Origin: JAABRU01 sp050180235
GTDB taxonomy: Bacteria; Desulfobacterota; Desulfobacteria; Desulfobacterales; Desulfococcaceae
Assembly (NCBI GenBank): GCA_050180235.1
Contig: JBFXEJ010000096.1
Location: forward strand, 1 to 25,659
Direction: 5' to 3'
DNA length: 25,659 nucleotides
The translations under genes were made by a program, and so were the position numbers. The notes beneath the pieces were generated by a model that saw only the letters and a program-made list of their open reading frames with translations, was not told the DNA's origin and ran no database searches. Positions 17,477-24,800 of the stretch are shown here, piece after piece (position 1 is the first letter of the stretch; each line of letters starts with the position of its first letter).

Positions 17477-17675
17477 ATTCACAGGATGAAAGAATCGGTA
17501 GTGGGTCAAATCCGTTGATATGGTCTCCCCTCCCTTGAGGGAGGGGCAGGGGGAGGGTGAAAACATCAATGATTATCCCCCTCCCCTGACCCCTCCCACC
17601 GGGGGAGGGGAATTTTTGGATCAACAGATTTGCACCACTACCAAAGAATCTTCATAATTTTTGCATCCTGTGAAT
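17477..17675. repeat. Inverted repeat split by a family 3 element
   Basis: ATTCACAGGATG (17477-17488) and CATCCTGTGAAT (17664-17675) are perfect inverted copies on either side of the family 3 element and its target duplication. Before the insertion they would have formed a hairpin with a loop of about 21 bases. The remainder of the 17238-17778 gap shows a weak hairpin TTTTGTT/AACAAAA at 17399-17419 and no gene. Confidence 0.6.
17497..17642. mobile_element. Miniature inverted-repeat element, family 3, copy A, with 8-bp target duplication
   Basis: The ends GGTAGTGGGTCAAATCCGTT and, inverted, GGTAGTGGTGCAAATCTGTT bound a 146-bp unit with a CCCCTCCC-rich centre and no coding capacity. AAAGAATC stands immediately on both sides (17489-17496 and 17643-17650), a perfect 8-bp direct repeat as left by transposition. 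A second copy in the opposite orientation is at 25514-25658. Confidence 0.88.
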
Positions 17676-17778
17676 CCCTCAATCCTGAAAATCCGGTTCA
17701 GGCAATCAGCATGGCAGCAAAACAGATACAGGAAGGGAAAGAACAGAAAATGCTTACAAAAAACTGTGGGGTATGGGC

Positions 17779-18771
17779 ATGAAACCGCGATACATCAGCA
17801 GTCTTTCTGCGGGCAGCCGTGTGGAGGATGTGTTTGTCATAACAGAAAAAAATCTGTCCCAGAAGAAAAACGGGGAAAACTATCTTTCCTTTGTGTTTGC
17901 CGACAAAAGCGGAGACATGAAAGGCGTTGCCTGGGACAATGTCGAGCAGATCGGAAAAACCGCAGAAACCGGGGATTTTGTCCGTGTGATCGGAACAGTG
18001 TCTGAATACCGGGGCAGTCTGCAGATGTCTGTGAAAGAACTGGTTTTATGCAAAAAGGAATCTGTTGATCCCGCAGATTTTCTGCCGGTAACACAGTGGA
18101 ACAGGGAAAGCATGTTTGAGCATCTGAAAAAGACAGTCAATGAATGCATCAGGGATGAATCTGTAAGGAAACTGATCAATGCCTTTTGGGAAGATGAGGA
18201 TTTTGTCCAAAAATTCAAAACCGCGCCGGCAGCGAAGAAAATGCACCATGCCTACATAGGCGGTCTGCTGGAGCATACTCTTTCCATGACCATGCTGGCA
18301 AAAAAGATTGCTGAGCATTACAGACGTTACAGCAGAGTAAATCTGGACATTCTGCTCGCGGGGGTTATTTTGCATGATATTGGCAAAATACGGGAGTTTG
18401 CATACGAATACAGCATTGATTATTCTGATGAGGGAAAACTGCTGGCCCATATTGTCATCGGCTGCGGCATGGTAGATGAGAAAATCCGTCAAATTCCTGA
18501 TTTTCCAAAAGAAACAGCTATGCTGATCAAGCATATGATTGTCAGTCACCACGGAAGCAGGGAATTCGGTTCTCCGGAACCCCCGAGAATGATTGAGGCT
18601 GTGCTGCTCAATTATATAGACGATATAGATGCCAAGATGAACGGACTGCGGGAATTCATTGCCAAAGAAAATCCTGCAAATGCCTGGACATCCTACAATT
18701 CCATGCTGGGACGGCATCTGTACAAAGGCGTAACTGCGGATAAAGAGATGTCCGCAGAAGATCAGCAGTGA
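17779..18771 (+). CDS. YhaM-like 3'-5' exoribonuclease (OB-fold + HD domain)
   Basis: This 330-residue cytoplasmic protein has the two-part architecture of the YhaM/CBF1 family of 3'-5' exoribonucleases (B. subtilis YhaM is 314 residues). The N-terminal 90 residues are an OB-fold nucleic-acid-binding domain (LSFVFADKSGDMKGVAWD, then GDFVRVIGTVSEYRGSLQM). The HD metal-dependent phosphohydrolase domain follows, with HHAYIGGLLEHT (His157, His166), LHDIGKI (His199-Asp200), SHHGSREFGSP (His257-His258) and YIDDIDAKM (Asp281/282). All expected metal ligands are present. I choose the ATG at 17779 (MKPRYISSLSAG), which has GGGG seven bases upstream; the ATG at 17773 is too close to that tract. It is transcribed alone, divergent from the propeller gene, with no visible functional link to its neighbours. 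Confidence 0.9.
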   Translation: MKPRYISSLSAGSRVEDVFVITEKNLSQKKNGENYLSFVFADKSGDMKGVAWDNVEQIGKTAETGDFVRVIGTVSEYRGSLQMSVKELVLCKKESVDPADFLPVTQWNRESMFEHLKKTVNECIRDESVRKLINAFWEDEDFVQKFKTAPAAKKMHHAYIGGLLEHTLSMTMLAKKIAEHYRRYSRVNLDILLAGVILHDIGKIREFAYEYSIDYSDEGKLLAHIVIGCGMVDEKIRQIPDFPKETAMLIKHMIVSHHGSREFGSPEPPRMIEAVLLNYIDDIDAKMNGLREFIAKENPANAWTSYNSMLGRHLYKGVTADKEMSAEDQQ

Positions 18772-18787
18772 AATCATACAGATTCTG

Positions 18788-18925
18788 ATACCGGTTCGCT
18801 ATTGGTTTTATACAATGCGGAATGCAAATCCGGAGGAGTGCAAAAATGAAGCGGAGCGGTTTTTTGCACAGACGGAATTGCGGGAACACTGACAATATTG
18901 TATTAAATCAATGGCGAATTGGTAT
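18788..18925. mobile_element. Miniature inverted-repeat element, family 2, copy B
   Basis: The ends are ATACCGGTTCGCTATTGG and, inverted, ATACCAATTCGCCATTGA. This copy is 138 bp, 13 bp longer than copy A because of an extra AATGCAAATC-type segment before CGGAGGAGTGC. It starts 17 bases after the YhaM-like stop codon. No transposase is encoded. Confidence 0.8.
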
Positions 18926-18982
18926 GGCAGCGGATAAAATACGGTTCTGATGTCCGGATATTTTTTTCAAACGGAGAATTTC

Positions 18983-19096
18983 ATACCAAATCATTTTCAA
19001 AATTAGGGGAATGCCTCTTTTTTTAACCGCGAAAGACACGGACAGCACGAAAAAAACAGAATTTGCTATGCCCATGTTTTGAAAGCGGATTGGTAT
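18983..19096. repeat. Single inverted-repeat element related at its tips to family 2
   Basis: ATACCAAATCATTTTCAAAA on the left matches, inverted, ATACCAATCCGCTTTCAAAA on the right, and the match continues weakly for about 30 bases. The centre holds TTTAACCGCGAAAGACACGG, a motif similar to those near 20650 and 20767. The tips ATACC...GGTAT are the same as in family 2. The rest of the 18772-19388 gap holds family 2 copy B, a promoter and a leader hairpin. Confidence 0.55.
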
Positions 19097-19146
19097 CATA
19101 TTCCGTTATCAGGATAATCCTACCGCTGAATACTCCTGTATTCCCA

Positions 19147-19175
19147 TTGATTTTTTCCTGACATGCCGGTATAAT
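19147..19175 (+). promoter_or_regulatory. Candidate sigma-70 promoter of the small toxin-antitoxin operon
   Basis: TTGATT (19147-19152) and a consensus TATAAT (19170-19175) are spaced by exactly 17 bases. Transcription from here would give a leader of about 205 bases before the 45-aa gene. Confidence 0.55.
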
Positions 19176-19265
19176 CCATATAATCAAACTGCTGTACAAA
19201 AAAACACTGTGTTCTTTGTGCAAACTTTGTATTTTTTTTACAGTCAGATGATTTCCGGAAAAGCA

Positions 19266-19286
19266 GCAAAAGCTTACGGCTTTTGC
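19266..19286. other. Leader hairpin upstream of the 45-aa gene
   Basis: GCAAAAGC and GCTTTTGC pair perfectly around the 5-base loop TTACG. There is no T-run, so it is not an intrinsic terminator. It may be an RNA structure or a protein-binding site in the leader. Confidence 0.35.
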
Positions 19287-19388
19287 CCTGTGCCTGTGAA
19301 CTGAAACGGGATATTTATTTTCAGAAATCACCTTTACATCTGCAAGATTTGACCGTACCCAAAATTCAGGACAACGGGAGGCAGTGCC

Positions 19389-19526
19389 ATGATAAAAATA
19401 AGGATAAAGAAACCCTACAATCCCAGAGTGCGGCATCTGCCTTTGAAAAAAGGCGGGCAGCACCGGGATAAAACAAAGTATTACCGCAAAGACAAGCACA
19501 AAAAAGATGTGCCGGATAGGGAGTGA
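19389..19526 (+). CDS. Small highly basic protein (45 aa), function unknown
   Basis: This is a 45-residue protein with about 18 Lys/Arg residues, including GGQHRDKTKYYRKDKHKK near its end. It is well supported despite its size: GGGAGG lies seven bases before the ATG, and its 3' end carries the ribosome site (AGGGAG) of the next gene. I do not recognise a domain. The composition suggests nucleic-acid binding. It is the first gene of a tight three-gene unit with a VapB-like antitoxin and a PIN-domain toxin, so it may be an accessory regulator of that pair (inference). It is too short and too basic for a membrane peptide. Confidence 0.65.
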   Translation: MIKIRIKKPYNPRVRHLPLKKGGQHRDKTKYYRKDKHKKDVPDRE

Positions 19527-19531
19527 ACCAT

Positions 19532-19858
19532 ATGGAATCTCTTCGGATTACCCAAAAACCTGTAAAACATAAAATAACAGTCACACTGCCGCCGTCTTTT
19601 GGAGAGGATGAGGTGGAAGTGATTATTCTTCCCATTGGAAAAAGAACAGGAAAAAAATCTGATCTGACTTCGTATCGCCCTTTTATGAAACATACGGATA
19701 TGAACAGAGAAGAAAAAATCCGGACAATGGGCGAGGAACAGGAAACAAAGCCCGGAACAGGGAACAGGATTGCACCGCATCCGGTAATGAGCCGAATCAA
19801 TATAAAATATGATCCCACAGAAGCACTGGATCAAAACGAATGGCCGGAGGCGAGCTGA
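19532..19858 (+). CDS. VapB-like antitoxin of a PIN-domain toxin pair
   Basis: This is a 108-residue protein. The first 40 residues (MESLRITQKPVKHKITVTLP, then EDEVEVIILPI) predict short beta strands like those at the start of small antitoxins paired with PIN toxins. The end INIKYDPTEALDQNEWPE resembles antitoxin tails that wrap around the toxin. The middle is charged and probably disordered. I use the ATG at 19532 with AGGGAG eight bases upstream rather than the GTG at 19523. Its stop overlaps the toxin start by one base (TGATG), the usual translational coupling of such pairs. The toxin is broken, so this antitoxin is probably an orphan. Assignment rests on the neighbour and general shape, not on a firm family match. 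Confidence 0.6.
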   Translation: MESLRITQKPVKHKITVTLPPSFGEDEVEVIILPIGKRTGKKSDLTSYRPFMKHTDMNREEKIRTMGEEQETKPGTGNRIAPHPVMSRINIKYDPTEALDQNEWPEAS

Positions 19859-19959
19859 TGCTTTTGCTGGATACCTGTGCTTTGTTATGGCTTGCACAGG
19901 GCGAATACAGATTCAAACCTTGTGTTTTGAAAAAAATTGAACTCTCTAGGTTCTGTTGA
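19858..19959 (+). pseudogene. PIN-domain (VapC-like) toxin, truncated by a miniature element
   Basis: The gene starts MLLLDTCALLWLAQGE, a textbook beginning of a VapC-type PIN ribonuclease with the first catalytic Asp at residue 5. VapC proteins are normally about 130 residues. Here codon 30 meets the left end of a family 1 element, and the frame reads SRFC and stops inside it after 33 residues. The other acidic residues needed for metal binding are absent. Removing the element and one TA extends the frame only to LSNIVYI before TAA at 20129-20131, so the 3' part has also been lost. The remnant cannot be an active nuclease. Confidence 0.82.
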
Positions 19960-20114
19960 CATTTCAGATCAGACTGCCGGTCAGTGACTCCGGTCTGAAC
20001 CGGAAACATGCCTGAATCCCATTCCGGGCAGAGTCATGGGAAATCCGCATGGTTCATTCTGGAGAAACCGGTTCCTGCAAATTCAGGATGTTATAGAAAT
20101 GTCAACAGAACCTA
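19947..20114. mobile_element. Miniature inverted-repeat element, family 1, copy B
   Basis: It has the same perfect 18-bp ends as the copy at 2642-2819 (TAGGTTCTGTTGACATTT and its complement), bounding 168 bp. The interior differs greatly from copy A apart from short pieces such as TCTGAACCGGA. TA stands at both edges. It interrupts the PIN toxin gene. Confidence 0.8.
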
Positions 20115-20137
20115 ATATTGTTTATATTTAATCCACT

Positions 20138-20263
20138 ATACCGATTCGCCATTGAACTGATGCTGATCCGGAGGAGTGCAAATATTAAGCGGAGCGGTTT
20201 TTTGCACAGATGGAACAGCGGAAAAACTGACAATATTGGATCAAATCAATGGCGAATTTGTAT
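20138..20263. mobile_element. Miniature inverted-repeat element, family 2, copy C
   Basis: The ends are ATACCGATTCGCCATTGA and, inverted, ATACAAATTCGCCATTGA, over 126 bp. The interior again has CGGAGGAGTGCAAATATTAA and a TTTTTTGCAC arm. It lies 24 bases after family 1 copy B and 3 bases before the next inverted-repeat element, in a cluster of insertions. Confidence 0.8.
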
Positions 20264-20266
20264 TAT

Positions 20267-20368
20267 TGCATTGTTTCACCTAAAATTGTGTCTGTATTCC
20301 GAAGTAATTTCAGGATGTCGGATTACGCTTGCGCTAATCCGACCTACAATTTTAAGTGAAATGAAGCA
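20267..20368. repeat. Compact inverted-repeat element with REP-like central hairpin
   Basis: Outer arms of 23 bases with about four mismatches (20267-20289 and 20346-20368, core TAAAATTGT/ACAATTTTA) enclose a perfect 9-bp hairpin, GTCGGATTA (20317-20325) with TAATCCGAC (20335-20343), around CGCTTGCGC. The central part resembles the REP-like GTCGGATTA/TAATCCGAC repeats seen between genes in many proteobacteria. Confidence 0.7.
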
Positions 20369-20466
20369 TTAGATGTGAAAATTTCTTTGTTGTAAGCAAA
20401 AACAGTTGTTCTTTTACAACTGATCAATACCCGATTTCTTTCAGAAACCACAGAAAAAACAGAAAA

Positions 20467-20565
20467 TCCTCTGTGTCCTCTGTGGGAATCCTCTGTGTTC
20501 TCTGTGGGAAACAAAAACAGATAAGAATCGGGAAAACAGAAAATTCTCTGTGTTCTCTGTGGGAA
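20467..20565. repeat. Tandem 22-bp CTCTGTG-type repeats
   Basis: Two abutting 22-bp units (20467-20488 and 20489-20510), built on CTCTGTGTYCTCTGTGGGAA, are followed by a third at 20544-20565. They lie in the non-coding leader of the kdnB-like operon. There are no spacers of constant size, so this is not a CRISPR array. Confidence 0.75.
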
Positions 20566-20631
20566 ACAGAAATATACTATTACTTGAAATATTTGCAGAG
20601 TTTCAGATTCAGATCTGAATTCCGCACAGAA

Positions 20632-20673
20632 AAACTCTGTGTGACTCTGCGGAAACTCTGTGTGACTCTGCGG
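20632..20673. repeat. Tandem 21-bp ACTCTGTGTGACTCTGCGG repeats
   Basis: Two perfect abutting 21-bp copies (20632-20652 and 20653-20673) are built from the same CTCTGTG word as the units at 20467. Read on the other strand they give CCGCAGAGTCACACAGAG, similar to the AACCGCRAAG motifs near 19027 and 20767. The stretch from 20371 to 20790 otherwise holds no gene and no clear promoter. Confidence 0.75.
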
Positions 20674-20790
20674 TTAAAATCTGCCCGGCAGAAGTATAAA
20701 AATGTTTTAAGTATCGGTATATCAAACAGGAAAACAGAAAATTCGCTTATATTAACTTTAACTTATAACCGCAAAGAAAAGAGGATAATC

Positions 20791-21858
20791 ATGTTCAGAA
20801 ATTTCAAGTTGGTGTCTCATATGGTGTTTGGCAGGGGATGTTTCAACCAGTTGGATGATATTCTGGCAAAACAGCGAAAAACACAGGGTTCTTTCATCGT
20901 TTTTATCGTGGATCATGTGTTCACCGGCAAACCGCTGGTGTCCCGCATTCCGGCCAAACCCGGAGATATGATCATCCTGGCTGATACCACAGACGAACCC
21001 AAAACCAAATACGTGGATGCGCTCACCGCACAGGTCAGGGCGCATTCCAAAATTCTGCCGGACGGCGTGATTGGCATTGGCGGGGGCAGTGTCATGGATC
21101 TCGCGAAAGCAGTTTCTTTGATGCTTACCAATCCGGGTTCTGCTGCGGATTATCAGGGCTGGGATTTGATTAAAAACCCTGCGGTTTATCATGCAGGCAT
21201 TCCCACCATCTCCGGCACAGGTGCAGAAGTCTCCCGAACAACGGTTCTCACCGGCCCCCAGAAAAAACTGGGCATCAATTCTGATTACACAGTTTTTGAT
21301 CAGGTGGTGCTGGATCCGGAACTTTTGCAGGGTGTGCCTGCGGATCAGCGTTTTTACACCGGCATGGACTGCTATATTCACTGCGTGGAATCTTTGCAGG
21401 GAACCTTTCTCAACGCGTTCAGCCGTGCTTACGGAGAAAAGGCAATGGATCTCTGCCGGGAGGTCTTTCTTGCCAATCCGCATGATGCGGATGACAAACT
21501 CATGATGGCCTCGTATTTCGGGGGCATGAGCATCGCGTATTCCCAGGTGGGAGTGTGCCATGCCCTGTCCTACGGGCTTTCTTTTGTGCTGGGACTGCAT
21601 CACGGCATTGGCAACTGTGTGGCCTTTGATTATCTGGAGGAATTTTACCCTGAAGGCGTGCGGGAATTCCGGCAGATGATGGAAAAGCACGGCGTGAAAC
21701 TTCCCCGAAATCTTGTGTCCGGGCTTACTTTGGAACAAATTGAAAAAATGACGGATGTGGCTCTGGTTTTGGAACCTTTGTGGGAAAACGCTCTGGGCAA
21801 AGACTGGAAAAAAGTCATGACCCGTGAAAGAATCCGTAAACTTTACCAAAGGATGTAA
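20791..21858 (+). CDS. kdnB: KdnB-like iron-dependent alcohol dehydrogenase (3-deoxy-manno-octulosonate 8-oxidase family)
   Basis: This 355-residue group III iron-dependent alcohol dehydrogenase is very close to KdnB. In Shewanella KdnB oxidises C8 of Kdo, the inner-core LPS sugar, so that an amine can be added (Kdo8N). The NAD-binding loop is GGGSVMDLAKA (97-107), followed by PTISGTGAEVSRT. The four metal ligands are all present with family spacing: Asp193 and His197 in GMDCYIHCVES, and His257 and His271 in CHALSYGLSFVLGLHHG. The ATG at 20791 has AGAGGA upstream. An in-frame extension back to 20473 only translates tandem repeats and is rejected. The stop is three bases before the next start, so the two genes are one operon. 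KdnA, the aminotransferase partner in Shewanella, is absent; a GlmS-like protein takes its place. The match to KdnB is from memory of the family, so other sugar substrates remain possible. Confidence 0.85.
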   Translation: MFRNFKLVSHMVFGRGCFNQLDDILAKQRKTQGSFIVFIVDHVFTGKPLVSRIPAKPGDMIILADTTDEPKTKYVDALTAQVRAHSKILPDGVIGIGGGSVMDLAKAVSLMLTNPGSAADYQGWDLIKNPAVYHAGIPTISGTGAEVSRTTVLTGPQKKLGINSDYTVFDQVVLDPELLQGVPADQRFYTGMDCYIHCVESLQGTFLNAFSRAYGEKAMDLCREVFLANPHDADDKLMMASYFGGMSIAYSQVGVCHALSYGLSFVLGLHHGIGNCVAFDYLEEFYPEGVREFRQMMEKHGVKLPRNLVSGLTLEQIEKMTDVALVLEPLWENALGKDWKKVMTRERIRKLYQRM

Positions 21859-21861
21859 ACC

Positions 21862-24800
21862 ATGTGCGGAATTGCAGGAATTGTATCGCTCAGGCAGGGA
21901 GAAGCGCGGGACGGAAAAGTTGATCCGGGATTTTTCCGGGAATCAGCACGGCAGATTCGGGAAAAGGGATTTGCCTTTTGCCGGGATCAGCGAGTCTCTT
22001 TTGAAGAACAGTATATGGCAGGAACGGCTCATCTGTCCCAACTGGAAAGTGCAGCCAAATCTCTCAAGGGAGACGGCCCTTTTTACACGGTTTTTTCCGA
22101 CAAAGATGTGCAGGCTGCTCTGTGGGACATCTCCGGTCTGCTTTCGGATTTTGTGGAGCAGGAAGCCCGGACACTCAAAGAGCAGATGGGGCTTATGGCT
22201 GCGGAAGATGTGGATATTATGGCTGCCCGGATTGAAAAAGTCCGGGACATTGCCTGGTGCCTGCGTCAGGAAGTCTGTGAAAATATAAACAAAGTCAGGG
22301 ATCTGCTCTACCGGATCAGGGTTCCGTCTGCTGTGGCTGTCATCTTCAAGCGCATCAACACGGTTCTCAACAGCATTGATCGGCTGGAAGTGCGGGGCCG
22401 TGATTCCGCAGGCATTTCCCTGATGTTTGTCATGGATCGCCCGGAATACAACGCGCTGACAGACACTCTGGACAAGGCCAATTTTCTGGAACAGTTCAGG
22501 GAACGCAGCACCCGTGATGTGCTGGTGAATATGAGCATTTCTGTCCGGGATTCCGGCGCAGACGAAACTCCTGTCACAGCCATTGCCTTTACCTACAAGG
22601 TCGCGGCGGAAATCGGCAAACTCGGTGACAATGTTGCTTTTCTGCGTTCCCAGATCAAAAATGATCCCATTCTGCAGGCTCTGGTCAATTTCCGGCTGCG
22701 CAATTACACCATTTCCTCTCATACAAGATGGGCATCAGTGGGTGCGATCAGTGAGGCCAATTGTCATCCGGTGGATAACAGAATGCTGATTGCAGCAGAC
22801 ACAACCCGTACAGACAGCGGCATTTTCCATGTCTGTCTCAACGGTGATATTGACAATTATCTCAAACTCAAAGAGGAACACGAGCAGAACGGGTGCTGCG
22901 TTCATCAGGACATTACCACAGACACCAAGATGATTCCTCTGCAGATTGAAAAATATCTGCGCAAAGGAAATGACGTAACTGAGGCGTTCCGCCTCGCAGT
23001 CAATGACTTTGAAGGTTCCCACGCGATTACCATGCACACGGATCTGGCTCCGGGAAAACTCTTTCTTGCACAAAAAGGCAGCGGACAGGCTGTGTTTATC
23101 GGACTGGCTGATGATCATTACATGGCTGTGTCTGAAGTCTATGGTTTTATTGAGGAAACATCGTCATTTCTGAAACTGGACGGAGAAAAGGCTGTGCAGG
23201 GCAAAAACGGCCTGACACAGGGACAGATTTTCATTCTGAATCAGGATTCTGCGGGCGGACTGGGCGGCATTCAGGCCATGTATTATGATGGCACGCCAGC
23301 GGATTTGTCTGAAAAAAATATCAAACGCACGGAACTCACGTCCCGCGATATAGATCGCCAGGGCTTTCCCCATTATTTTCTCAAGGAGATTTCCGAATCG
23401 CCTCTTTCTGTGGAAAGAACCCTGCAAAACCGGTGGAAGATTCTGGACAATGGCAAATATGCGGTTTCTCTGGGTGAAAAAACAGTTCCCGTTTCCCTGC
23501 GCGAGGCTTTGGCTGAAAACAGCATCCGCCGGGTGTTTTTTGTGGGACAGGGAACAGCCGGAGTCGCGGCTCAGGCATGTTCGGACATTCTCAATTATTA
23601 TATGAATGATCCGGCAATGATGATCATTTCCCTGAAAGCATCTGAACTCAGCGGGTTCAAACTCCGTGACACGGATCAGGGAATGCGGGATACATTGGTT
23701 GTTGCAATCAGTCAGTCCGGCACAACCACAGACACCAACCGCACAGTGGATATGGTGCGGGAGCGGGGAGCGCATACGCTGGCAATTGTCAACCGCAGGG
23801 ATTCTGATCTTACCTTCAAGGTTGACGGCGTGATGTACACCAGCAGCGGACGGGACATTGAGATGTCTGTGGCATCCACAAAGGCGTTTTATTCCCAGAT
23901 TGTCGCAGGCGCGCTGCTGAGTCTTTTCCTTGCCCGTGTGCGGGGAAAACGGGATGATGATTTTGTCACATCCGAACTGAGACAACTGCTGACTTTGTCT
24001 TCCCATATGCGCAAAATCCTTTCCATGAAACCACTGATGGAAAGTTCTGCAAACCGGCTGGCTCTGGGGCGCACGTACTGGGCGGTTGTGGGCAGCGGCC
24101 CGAACAAAACCTCGGCTGATGAAATCCGCATCAAACTCAGTGAACTGTGCTACAAAACCATTTCCTCTGATTTTGTGGAAGACAAAAAGCATATTGATCT
24201 GTCTTCCGAACCCCTGATTATTGTGTGCGCGGCAGGAACCCGTGCAACCGTCATAGGCGATATTATCAAGGATACAGCGATCTTCCGTGCGCACAAGGCT
24301 GTTCCCATTGTGATAGCAGATGAAGACGAAACCCGTTTTGCCCCTTACGCGGCTGATGTTTTCCATGTGCCGAGAATCAGTGAGCATCTGGCGCCGGTGC
24401 TGAACACGCTTGTGGGCCATGTCTGGGGATATTACGCGGCTTTGACCATCAATGAAGGTTCCCGTTTTCTTTACACTTTCCGGGAGGAAGTCCGGGATTC
24501 TGTGGAGGAATGTATCCGGGAAGGATCAGATGTATATGAACTGATTCTGGAAAAGAATTTCCGGGAAAAAATGGCTGTGTTTTACAACGCATTCCGGAAA
24601 AAAAGCAGCGAAAACGGCCTGTCCGCAGGCATGGGAATGAACGCATCATCGGATCTTACCCTGCTGCTGAAATATCTCGCTGGACGGCTGCCGGTAACGG
24701 ATTTTGAAATGGATTTTCTCATCAAGGGACCCGCGCGCAATATGCTCAGTGCGCTGTTTGAATGTCTGGGAAATGCCATCAATGCAATGGCCCGGCCTGT

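Noticed and set aside
17497..17642. CCCCTCCC-rich segment as a structured RNA gene
   Set aside because: Terminal inverted repeats, an 8-bp duplication and a second inverted copy at 25514 explain it better as a mobile element.
19023..19499. Minus-strand open frame of 158 codons in the leader of the small operon
   Set aside because: It runs through an inverted repeat, a promoter and the antisense of the 45-aa gene, with no recognisable domain or ribosome site.
20467..20565. Possible CRISPR array
   Set aside because: Repeats abut or have irregular gaps, there are only three, there are no unique spacers of constant length and no cas genes.
20473..20790. N-terminal extension of the kdnB-like frame
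   Set aside because: It translates tandem CTCTGTG repeats; the ATG at 20791 has a ribosome site and matches where the family begins.
23164..24420. Minus-strand open frame of 418 codons opposite the GlmS-like gene
   Set aside because: The plus strand encodes intact SIS motifs throughout; the antisense frame shows no domain.
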